Source: Spirochaetaceae bacterium UBA1306 (GTDB lineage Bacteria; Spirochaetota; Spirochaetia; Treponematales; Rectinemataceae). From it: 14,464 nucleotides of DNA. The stretch is from assembly GCA_002307245.1 (NCBI GenBank), contig DBTW01000019.1, positions 15,757-30,220 of the forward strand, in the 5' to 3' direction. A program made the position numbers and the translations under genes. Positions 6,621 through 13,172 of this stretch are shown here, one piece after another; the first letter of the stretch is position 1, and the number at the start of each line of letters is the position of its first letter. Under the pieces are notes generated by a model, which saw only the letters and a list, made by a program, of their open reading frames with translations, did no database searches and was not told the origin of the DNA.

Positions 6621-8327
6621 ATGAACGATTTCCTGAAGCGGGTCGCCGCGCAAGCGAAGGCGCTCTGGGCCAAGTGGACCTTGGTGCAGAAGCTCATACT
6701 CGGCGGGGTCATCGTGGCCGCCGTCGTGATCGTGATCGTGCTGGTTCGCGTCTCAGCGGCGCCGACCATGGTCAAGCTCCTGGGTACGCCCATCAAGACG
6801 GACGAGGAGCTCCGGCTCATCACGAGCAGGCTCGATACCGATAACATCCCCTACACCGTGGGCGAAAACAACCAGCTCTACGTCAAGGACCAGAAGGTCG
6901 CGCTCCGCGCCAAGGGCATCCTCATCCAGAACGACCTCATCCCCAAGGGCACCGATCCCTGGGCTATCTTCGACGTGCAGCGGTGGACCACCACTGACTT
7001 CGAGCGCAACATCAACCTCCGCCGCGCCATCATCGGCCAGGTCACGCAACAGATCGAGGCCCTGGACGACGTCGACAAGGCTAGCGTCACCATCGTCATG
7101 CCCGACAAGGAGCTCTTCCAGGCGGACCAGAAGCCGGTGACCGCGAGCGTCATCCTCTTCCCCAAACCGGGTTCTGACCTCAGCCAGAACCGCAAGAAGG
7201 TCGAAGGCGTCCAGAAGATCATCAAGTTCGCGGTCGAGGGCCTGACCGACGAAAATATCGTCATTACCGACCAGAACGGGACTATCCTGAACGACTTCGC
7301 GAACTTGGCCGACTTCGATCGCATCCAGCAGACGAAGAGCGAGCAGAAGCTCATCCAGGAGCTCGAGACGCAGTACCGGGCCAAGGTCCTAAAGGCCCTC
7401 CAGCAGATCTACACCGCCGACCGAGTCCGCGACCTCAACATCAAGATCGACATGGACATGTCGAAGAAGAACATCAAGACCGAGGAGTACTTCCCCGTCA
7501 CCATCAAGGCGCGCACCCCCCGCTCGCCCTACGACGACTCGGACATCAGGGCCTCGGTGACCAGGTCCAAGACCGAGACCAAGACCGAGTGGCAGGGCAC
7601 GGGCTTCAATCCCGAGGGCCCCGCGGGGACCGAGGGGCAGACCGCCCCCGCCTACAAGGACCTCTCGAACATGCAGGGCAAGATGATCCAGACTTCCGTC
7701 GTCGACAACGAGGAGATCAACAAGCGGAACACCGACGAGGTCGCCTCGCCGAAGATCCAGCGCGTCACCGTGTCGGTCAATATAGACGGCGTCTGGAAAT
7801 GGAAGTACGACGACAAGGGCAAGCTCCGGATGCAGCCTCAGGGCGGGGTCGATCGGGACTACGTGCCCGTGCCCGCCGAGGACGTCAAGAAAGCCCAGTC
7901 CCTTATCCAGGACGCGATAGGCTATAATCAAGACCGGGGCGACTCGGTGACCGTCCAGAACATCGCCTTCGACCGGACCGCGCAGTTCAAGGCCGAGGAT
8001 TCCGACTACCTGCGCAACGTCCAGGTGAGGCAGATCGTCCTGTACTCGCTCATCGGCCTCGCCATCCTCATGATCGCCTTCATCGTGTTCCGTGTCGTCT
8101 CCCGCGAGCTCGAGAGGCGGCGCAGGATAGCCGAGGAGAAGCGCGCGATCGAGCAGAGCATGCTGCGCGAGAACGCGATCCGCCAGGCCGAGGAGCAGAA
8201 TATCGAGGTGTCGATGTCCGTCGAGGAGCGCAAGAGGCTCGAGCTCCAGGAGCACGCCATCAATATGGCCAAGGAGCACCCCGAGGACGTCGCCCAGCTC
8301 ATCCGCACGTGGCTGCGGGAGGAGTAG
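6621..8327 (+). CDS. fliF: Flagellar MS-ring protein FliF
   Basis: Forms the inner-membrane MS-ring, the base on which the rotor, rod and export gate assemble. The 568-residue product has two membrane segments: residues 25-42 (LILGGVIVAAVVIVIVLV) and about 472-490 (IVLYSLIGLAILMIAFIVF). The periplasmic part between them carries the YscJ/FliF ring-building motifs (GENNQLYVKDQKVALRAKGILIQNDLIPKG; NINLRRAIIGQVTQQIEALDDVDKASV). The C-terminal cytoplasmic tail ends in HPEDVAQLIRTWLREE, which matches the known FliG-binding end. The start is set by the G-rich tract at 6611-6618. It ends 4 bases before fliG, in line with the tight FliF-FliG partnership. Confidence 0.97.
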   Translation: MNDFLKRVAAQAKALWAKWTLVQKLILGGVIVAAVVIVIVLVRVSAAPTMVKLLGTPIKTDEELRLITSRLDTDNIPYTVGENNQLYVKDQKVALRAKGILIQNDLIPKGTDPWAIFDVQRWTTTDFERNINLRRAIIGQVTQQIEALDDVDKASVTIVMPDKELFQADQKPVTASVILFPKPGSDLSQNRKKVEGVQKIIKFAVEGLTDENIVITDQNGTILNDFANLADFDRIQQTKSEQKLIQELETQYRAKVLKALQQIYTADRVRDLNIKIDMDMSKKNIKTEEYFPVTIKARTPRSPYDDSDIRASVTRSKTETKTEWQGTGFNPEGPAGTEGQTAPAYKDLSNMQGKMIQTSVVDNEEINKRNTDEVASPKIQRVTVSVNIDGVWKWKYDDKGKLRMQPQGGVDRDYVPVPAEDVKKAQSLIQDAIGYNQDRGDSVTVQNIAFDRTAQFKAEDSDYLRNVQVRQIVLYSLIGLAILMIAFIVFRVVSRELERRRRIAEEKRAIEQSMLRENAIRQAEEQNIEVSMSVEERKRLELQEHAINMAKEHPEDVAQLIRTWLREE

Positions 8328-8331
8328 CTAG

Positions 8332-9429
8332 ATGGCGCAGCAAGCCCAGGCGAAAGGCAAGGGACCCCAGTCGCCCTCCCTCGGGGCGGAGGGCGGCGCG
8401 GGCGGCGGCAAGGCGCGACCCAAGAACGTCAAGGACATGTCGGGCCGCCAGAAGGCCGCCGTCTTCCTCGTGTCCCTCGGCTCGGAAATATCGGCCGAGA
8501 TCTTCAAGCACCTCCGCGAGGACGAGATCGAGACCCTGACCTTCGAGATAGCCCGCCTCGACTCCGTGGAGTCCGAGCAGAAGGACCAGGTCCTCACCGA
8601 GTTCCAAGAGCTCATGATGGCCTCGGACTTCATCACCTCGGGCGGCATCGACTACGCCCGCGAGCTCCTCGAGAAGTCCCTGGGGTCCCAGCGCGCGATC
8701 GACATCATCAACCGCCTTACCTCCTCGCTGCAGGTCAGGCCCTTCGACTTCATCAGGCGGACTGACCCGGCCCACCTCCTCAACTTCATCCAGACCGAGC
8801 ACCCCCAGACTATATCGCTGATCCTGGCCTACCTCGAGCCCAACAAGGCCGCCTACATCCTGCAGAAGCTGCCACACGACGTGCAATCGGACGTGGCCAA
8901 GCGCATCGCCACGATGGACCGCACGATGCCGGAAGTTCTGCGCGAGGTCGAGCGGGTGCTCGAGAAGAAGCTCTCCACCCTGTCGAGCGAGGACTTCACC
9001 GCCGCCGGCGGCGTCGACTCCATCGTCGGCATCCTCAACCTGGTTGACCGAACCTCGGAGAAGGGCATCATCGAGGCCCTGGAGGAGGACAGCCCCGAGC
9101 TCGCCGAGGACATCAAGAAGAAGATGTTCGTCTTCGAGGACGTCGTCCTGCTCGACGACCGCTCCATCCAGAAGGTCCTGCGCGAGGTCGACGGCCAGGA
9201 GATCGCGAAGGCGCTCAAGGGCGTCGACAGCGAGGTCCAGGAGAAGATCTTCAAGAACATGTCCAAGCGCGCGGCGACCATGCTCAAGGAAGACATGGAG
9301 TTCATGGGCCCCGTCCGTATCAAGGACGTCGAGGAAGCCCAGCAGAAGATCGTCTCGATCATCAGGCACCTCGAGGAGACCGGCGAGATTATCATCTCGC
9401 GAGGAGAGGGCGATGAGCTCGTGCAATAA
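8332..9429 (+). CDS. fliG: Flagellar motor switch/rotor protein FliG
   Basis: Rotor protein of the C-ring. It binds FliF through its N-domain and the stator through its C-domain, converting ion flow into torque and direction. The family start MSGRQKAAVFLVSLG appears at residue 36. It is preceded by a Gly/Ala/Lys-rich, probably flexible extension of 35 residues. EHPQ (156-159) marks the middle domain. In the torque helix, R313, E320 and D321 have the spacing of E. coli R281, D288 and D289. The upstream ATG at 8332 is supported by GGGAGGAG, which overlaps the fliF stop region; ATG 8437 is the alternative. Spirochaetes often carry two FliG proteins. Operon position suggests this is the motor-essential one (FliG2 of Borrelia), but that is inference. 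Confidence 0.96.
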   Translation: MAQQAQAKGKGPQSPSLGAEGGAGGGKARPKNVKDMSGRQKAAVFLVSLGSEISAEIFKHLREDEIETLTFEIARLDSVESEQKDQVLTEFQELMMASDFITSGGIDYARELLEKSLGSQRAIDIINRLTSSLQVRPFDFIRRTDPAHLLNFIQTEHPQTISLILAYLEPNKAAYILQKLPHDVQSDVAKRIATMDRTMPEVLREVERVLEKKLSTLSSEDFTAAGGVDSIVGILNLVDRTSEKGIIEALEEDSPELAEDIKKKMFVFEDVVLLDDRSIQKVLREVDGQEIAKALKGVDSEVQEKIFKNMSKRAATMLKEDMEFMGPVRIKDVEEAQQKIVSIIRHLEETGEIIISRGEGDELVQ

Positions 9430-9445
9430 AGTCGGGGCGGACAGC

Positions 9446-9481
9446 CCTTCGCGTCCCGGGAAACCGGGAGCGCGGCGAAGG
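9446..9481 (+). other. Stable GAAA-loop hairpin between fliG and fliH
   Basis: The inner stem is TCCCGG / CCGGGA (9454-9459 with 9464-9469) around a GAAA tetraloop. The outer stem is CCTTCGC / GCGAAGG (9446-9452 with 9475-9481). They are joined by an asymmetric internal loop of 1 and 5 bases. The following bases are TAAAAGGGTAAAGCC, then the fliH ATG. There is no T-run, so I read it as a possible RNA stability or processing structure rather than a terminator. Confidence 0.5.
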
Positions 9482-9496
9482 TAAAAGGGTAAAGCC

Positions 9497-10423
9497 ATGG
9501 CGAAGACAGTATTCCGGCCCTTCGAGGTCGTCTCCCTCCAGTCCACCATGGTCCTCAAGCACGAGGGCCAGGCCGGGGCGGAGGAGGTCCAAGACGCCGA
9601 GGAGGCGCCCGAGGCCCTCGACTACGCGGGCCCGACGGCCGACGAGCTCCGCCGCGAGGCCGAGGCCTTCAAGGCCCAGTGGGAGAAGGAGAAGGACGCG
9701 ATGACCGCCTCGGCGAAGGCCGAGGCCGACCGGATCATAAAGGATGCCGAGGGCGCGGCCTTCGAGGAGGTCCGGCGCAAGACCAACCAGGCCCAGAAGC
9801 TCAAGGCGGAAGCCGAGGAGGAGGCGAAGAGAATCGTCTCCGAGGCCGAGAAGCGCGTGGCCAACCTCGAGGCGACGGCCGGATCGCGCCTGGAATCGGC
9901 CGAGCGGGAAGCCGCCAAGAAGGGCCGCGAGGAAGGCCGCGAGGAAGGCTATAAGGAAGGGGTGGCTGAGGCCGAGAGGCTCGTAGGCAGGCTCCATATC
10001 ATCCTCGACCGGGCGATGGACAAGCGCGCCGAGATCCTGGCAGAGACCGAGGCCCAGGTGGTCGAGCTCGTGCTCCTCGTGGCCAAGAAGGTCGTCAAGG
10101 TCATTTCCGAGAACCAGAAGAGCGTCGTCATCCAGAACATCCAGCAAGCCCTGCGTAAGCTCAAGACCAAGAGCGACGTCATCGTCCGCGTGAACATGGC
10201 GGACCTTCAGCTCTCGACCGATCATATCAAGGACTTCGTCCAGATGACCGAGAACGCCAAGAAGCTCCAGATCGTCGAGGACTCGACCATCGACCGGGGC
10301 GGCTGCGTGATCGAGACCGACTTCGGCGAGATCGACGCCCGTATCTCGAGCCAGCTCTCCGAGCTCGAGGAGAGGATCCTCGACGTCGCGCCGATCCGGG
10401 CTCGCGGAAAGGTCCAGGGCTGA
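9497..10423 (+). CDS. fliH: Flagellar export ATPase regulator FliH
   Basis: Peripheral stalk of the flagellar export apparatus. It dimerises, holds FliI near the C-ring and restrains its ATPase. The product has 308 residues, longer than E. coli FliH but in line with spirochaete ones. A short N-terminal segment (MAKTVFRPFEVVSLQS) precedes a long charged coiled coil from about residue 45 to 160. It includes four glycines at four-residue spacing (G143, G147, G151, G155; GREEGREEGYKEG), the GxxxG helix-packing repeat known in FliH. At DNA level this is GGCCGCGAGGAA repeated twice. The C-terminal globular domain (about 165-300) carries the FliI-binding signature (VVELVLLVAKKVVK; GGCVIETDFGEIDARISSQLSELEERIL). 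The ribosome binding site is AAGGG; the stop lies 1 base before fliI. Confidence 0.94.
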   Translation: MAKTVFRPFEVVSLQSTMVLKHEGQAGAEEVQDAEEAPEALDYAGPTADELRREAEAFKAQWEKEKDAMTASAKAEADRIIKDAEGAAFEEVRRKTNQAQKLKAEAEEEAKRIVSEAEKRVANLEATAGSRLESAEREAAKKGREEGREEGYKEGVAEAERLVGRLHIILDRAMDKRAEILAETEAQVVELVLLVAKKVVKVISENQKSVVIQNIQQALRKLKTKSDVIVRVNMADLQLSTDHIKDFVQMTENAKKLQIVEDSTIDRGGCVIETDFGEIDARISSQLSELEERILDVAPIRARGKVQG

Positions 10424-10424
10424 C

Positions 10425-11828
10425 ATGGAAGGGCTCGCCAAGTACCTAAACGTCGTCGAGCGCACCGATCCCATCAAGTACGTAGGTCGCGTCACCAAGG
10501 TGCTCGGCCTTCTCGTGGAGAGCCGGGGGCCGCAGGCGGTCATCGGGGAGGTCTGCCAGATCCTCGTCCCGCGGACGGGGAAGGCCGCCTATGCCGAGGT
10601 CGTGGGCCTGCGCGAGGACGCCGTTCAGCTCATGTCCTACGAGGGCCTCGAGGGCATCGAGGTCGGTTGTCAGGTCATCGCCACGGGCGACATGCTCCAG
10701 GTCCCCGTCTCGGATAGGCTCCTGGGCCGAGTGCTCGACAGCATGGGCAGGCCCTCGGACGGCAAGGGCGACATCGCCTCCGAGACCTACTATCCGGCGG
10801 TCAGCCGCCCGCCCGACGCGCTCACCCGGAAGCGCATCACCCGGCGCGTCGTCACGGGAGTGCGCTCGATCGACGGCCTCATCCCCCTCGGCCGCGGCCA
10901 GCGCATCGGCATCTTCGCCGGCTCCGGCGTGGGCAAGTCCACCCTCATGGGCATGGTGGCCCGCAATACCGACGCCGACGTGAACGTCATCGCCCTGATC
11001 GGGGAGCGGGGGCGCGAGGTCCGCGAGTTCATCGAGAACGACTTGGGGGAAGAGGGTCTTTCGCGCTCCGTGGTCATCGTGTCCACCTCCGACACCCCGC
11101 CCCTGTCCCGCCTGCGCGGGGCCTACGTCGCGGCGGCGGTGGCCGAGTACTTCCGGGACCAGGGCAAGGACGTGATGCTGCTCTTCGACTCGGTCACGCG
11201 CTTCGCCCGCGCCCAGCGCGAGGTGGGCCTCGCCATCGGCGAGCCCCCGGCCACGCGCGGCTATACCCCGAGCGTCTTCGACTCCATGCCCAAGCTCCTC
11301 GAGCGTTCCGGCACCTCCGACAAGGGCTCGATCACGGGGGTCTACACCATCCTCGTCGACGGCGACGACATGGACGAGCCGATCGCGGACACGGTCCGAG
11401 GCATCCTGGACGGGCACATCGTGCTCTCGCGGCAGCTGGCGCAGCGCTATCACTATCCCGCGGTGGACGTCCTCAAGTCGGTGTCGAGGCTCGTGGGCTC
11501 GGTCACGGGCCCGACCACCCAGAAGGTGATGGGCTTCGTCCGCAAGGTCATGGCCGTCTACGAGGAATACGAGGACATGATCACGATCGGCGCCTACGTG
11601 AAGGGCTCGAACCCGGCGGTCGACGAGGCCATCGCCAAGCGCGAGGCCATCGAGGAATTCCTCATGCAGACGGTAGAGGAGAAGGCTCCGATCGCGGACA
11701 CGATCAAGCGGCTCGCGGGCATCGCGGGCATCGCCGTGCCGCCACAGGAGCTTTCGGCCTACGCGGCCGAATCAGGGCCCAAGGCCCGCGCCGCCGAGGC
11801 CGCGGCCGCGCGCGAGGACTTCGCATGA
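10425..11828 (+). CDS. fliI: Flagellum-specific export ATPase FliI
   Basis: Hexameric ATPase, related to F1-beta, that prepares substrates for the flagellar type III export gate. The product has 467 residues. Walker A is AGSGVGKST (K171), preceded by GLIPLGRGQRIGIF. Walker B is VMLLFDSVTRFA (about 250-261), and the catalytic-region signature GEPPATRGYTPSVFDSMPKLLERSG follows. The C-terminal helical domain ends in an Ala-rich tail (KARAAEAAAAREDFA). It starts 1 base after the fliH TGA, so translation is probably coupled. Its own TGA (11826-11828) sits at the left edge of the tandem repeat that separates it from fliJ. Confidence 0.97.
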   Translation: MEGLAKYLNVVERTDPIKYVGRVTKVLGLLVESRGPQAVIGEVCQILVPRTGKAAYAEVVGLREDAVQLMSYEGLEGIEVGCQVIATGDMLQVPVSDRLLGRVLDSMGRPSDGKGDIASETYYPAVSRPPDALTRKRITRRVVTGVRSIDGLIPLGRGQRIGIFAGSGVGKSTLMGMVARNTDADVNVIALIGERGREVREFIENDLGEEGLSRSVVIVSTSDTPPLSRLRGAYVAAAVAEYFRDQGKDVMLLFDSVTRFARAQREVGLAIGEPPATRGYTPSVFDSMPKLLERSGTSDKGSITGVYTILVDGDDMDEPIADTVRGILDGHIVLSRQLAQRYHYPAVDVLKSVSRLVGSVTGPTTQKVMGFVRKVMAVYEEYEDMITIGAYVKGSNPAVDEAIAKREAIEEFLMQTVEEKAPIADTIKRLAGIAGIAVPPQELSAYAAESGPKARAAEAAAAREDFA

Positions 11829-11838
11829 GGCGCCCAAT

Positions 11839-11973
11839 ATGAATGAGTGGTTCGGCGTGACCCGGCCAAGAACTCGGGCCCACGAGACGCCCCATATGGA
11901 TAAAGGGTTCAGCGTGACTCGACCAAGAACTCGGGATCACGAGACGCCCTATTTTGTAGAGGGCGTCTCGTGA
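11839..11973 (+). CDS. Possible 44-residue small ORF with 19-residue repeats
   Basis: ATG 11839 opens a 44-codon frame through the tandem repeat. It has a fair ribosome binding site, GAGG (11827-11830), 8 bases upstream and overlapping the fliI stop. The peptide repeats because 57 is a multiple of 3: NEWFGVTRPRTRAHETPHM, then DKGFSVTRPRTRDHETPYF, then VEGVS. Its TGA (11971-11973) overlaps the fliJ GTG (11970-11972) as GTGA, so it could couple fliI to fliJ translation and open the hairpin. Against coding: of the 12 differences between the two units, only 3 are silent in this frame, and the reverse strand is also open and repetitive. I recognise no family. It is a candidate leader peptide at best. 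Confidence 0.25.
   Translation: MNEWFGVTRPRTRAHETPHMDKGFSVTRPRTRDHETPYFVEGVS
11937..11973 (+). promoter_or_regulatory. 14-bp hairpin covering the fliJ ribosome binding site and start
   Basis: The left arm TCACGAGACGCCCT (11937-11950) and right arm AGGGCGTCTCGTGA (11960-11973) are perfectly complementary around a 9-base AT-rich loop (ATTTTGTAG). The right arm contains most of the GAGGG ribosome binding site (11959-11963) and the fliJ GTG (11970-11972). The previous repeat unit carries a second 12-base copy of the left arm, CACGAGACGCCC at 11881-11892, which could pair with the same right arm. If it forms in the mRNA, fliJ translation would be blocked unless an upstream ribosome opens it. Confidence 0.6.
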
Positions 11974-12449
11974 GAAGATTCCAATTCAAGCTGGAGAAGC
12001 TCCTCGAGGTGAGGAGCTTCCACGAGAAGAAGTCGGAGCTCGTCCTGGCCGAGAAGGCCGGTCTCTGCGCGGTCCTGGACAAGCGCCTGCGAGAGGTGGC
12101 CGAGTCCAGGTCGAGGACGGGCCGCGAGATGTTCGCTCCCGGCCGCGACCTCGAGGACTTCCGCGCGGCGGAGCTCTATATGACGCGGCTCGACCGCGAC
12201 CGCGACAGGCTCCTCGAGGAGCTCGCCTCGGCCGAGCTCGAGCGCGAGACGGCCCGCGCGGACTACATCGAAAAGCGCAAGGCCCGCGAGTCCATCGACA
12301 AGATGAAGGAGCGCAAGCAGGCGGAGTACTACCGCCTCGCCCTGCGCGAGGAACAGAAGGCCCTCGACGACCTGGCTAGGCGCCACGTCGTGGAGGCGAT
12401 AGACCACCGCTCCCCGGCCGGGAGCCGGGAAGCGGTGGCGAGGGGATAG
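11970..12449 (+). CDS. fliJ: Flagellar export chaperone/stalk protein FliJ
   Basis: Coiled-coil component of the export apparatus that inserts into the FliI ring and escorts free chaperones to the gate (called FlbA in some spirochaete literature). The 159-residue product starts MRRFQFKLEKLLEVRSFHEKKSEL, the usual FliJ opening. It is almost entirely charged helix (RLDRDRDRLLEELASAELERETARADYIEKRKARESIDKMKERKQAEYYRLALREEQKALDDLARR). Sequence is poorly conserved in this family, so position after fliI is important support. The start is GTG, because the conserved RFQF follows directly. That GTG lies in the right arm of the repeat-derived hairpin, with GAGGG 6 bases upstream. It ends 5 bases before flbB. 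Confidence 0.92.
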   Translation: MRRFQFKLEKLLEVRSFHEKKSELVLAEKAGLCAVLDKRLREVAESRSRTGREMFAPGRDLEDFRAAELYMTRLDRDRDRLLEELASAELERETARADYIEKRKARESIDKMKERKQAEYYRLALREEQKALDDLARRHVVEAIDHRSPAGSREAVARG

Positions 12450-12454
12450 CGCGT

Positions 12455-13087
12455 ATGGCAACTTTCGGACGGCCCCGCGTGCTCGGGCGCATAGTGCTCC
12501 TGCTCGCGATGATACTCGCCCTCGTCGTGGGCGGCATCGTCTGGTTCGACTATCTCGGGCTCATCGACGCCAAGGCCTTCATGGCTCCGGCGTATAGACT
12601 CCTCGGGGTCAAGACGAGGACCGCCGCGCCGGCGCGCGCCGACAGCCCGGCCCTGCTCGAGGAAGAGCGCTACGCCAAGCGCCTCGAGTCCCTTTCGGCT
12701 CGCTCCGAGGAGCTGGACGCACGCGCCAACGGCCTCGATAAGCGCGATTCCGAGGTAGCCCAGAAGGCCCAGGAGCTGGACGACCGCGGAAAGGCCATCG
12801 ACGATCAAGAAAAATCGTTCAATGACAAGGTGAAACAGTACGACAATAGGAAGGCCAACATCGACCAGAACGCGCAGTACCTGGTCGGCATGCCGCCCGC
12901 GAAGGCGGTAGACATACTGAAGGCGATGGACGACCAGACGGTCATCGACCTCTTCCACGCGGTGGAGGAGCGGGCGAAGGCCGCCGGGGAGTCCTCGCTC
13001 GTCTCGGTATGGCTCGCCGGCATGCCGCCAGACCGCTCCGCGACTCTCCAGCGCAAGATGGCCGCCAAGCCCAGTTCCCTGGAATAG
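12455..13087 (+). CDS. flbB: Periplasmic flagellar collar protein FlbB (MotE/YlxF-like)
   Basis: The product has 210 residues, close to Borrelia FlbB, which is known to form the base of the periplasmic collar around the spirochaete motor and to help stator assembly. One membrane helix lies at about residues 13-30, followed by WFDYLGLID. A coiled coil runs from about 68 to 140 with a loose 14-residue rhythm (SEELDARANGLDKR, AQELDDRGKAIDDQ, VKQYDNRKANIDQ). A small C-terminal MotE-like domain starts at MPPAKAVDILKAMDDQTVIDLF and contains a second MPP (190-192). The short N-terminus with Arg8 and Arg12 before the helix fits an N-in, C-periplasm topology. GAGGGG is the ribosome binding site. Bacillus has YlxF at the same place, so the family call is firmer than the collar function, which rests on the spirochaete assignment. 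Confidence 0.86.
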   Translation: MATFGRPRVLGRIVLLLAMILALVVGGIVWFDYLGLIDAKAFMAPAYRLLGVKTRTAAPARADSPALLEEERYAKRLESLSARSEELDARANGLDKRDSEVAQKAQELDDRGKAIDDQEKSFNDKVKQYDNRKANIDQNAQYLVGMPPAKAVDILKAMDDQTVIDLFHAVEERAKAAGESSLVSVWLAGMPPDRSATLQRKMAAKPSSLE

Positions 13088-13172
13088 GGATCGGGCGGGG
13101 CCGCCGCGGCGCCGGAAGCCGCTCGAGCCCACGCTGCCCTCCTGGCCGAGGCAAAGGAGAGCGCCGACGTCC

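Larger units (their letters stand above)
11825..11973 (+). repeat. 57-base tandem repeat element between fliI and fliJ
   Basis: Two contiguous 57-base units, 11825-11881 and 11882-11938, match at 45 of 57 positions by my count. A third copy begins at 11939 (ACGAGACGCCCTATTTTG) and is then cut off. Each unit opens with A(T/C)GAG(G/A)CGCCC and ends with CCAAGAACTCGGG plus 4 bases. The right end carries the inverse of the opening arm (GGGCGTCTCGTG, 11961-11972), so the whole segment is bounded by imperfect inverted repeats; the left arm CATGAGGCGCCC (11824-11835) matches at 10 of 12. The element is visibly more AT-rich than its neighbours. It overlaps the fliI stop and contains the fliJ start. 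It resembles a small non-autonomous or REP-like element. It is not CRISPR, because there are no spacers. Confidence 0.85.

Noticed and set aside
11825..11973. CRISPR array or tRNA-like structure between fliI and fliJ.
   Set aside because: Repeat units are directly contiguous with no spacers, only two and a part copies exist, and no cloverleaf can be drawn.
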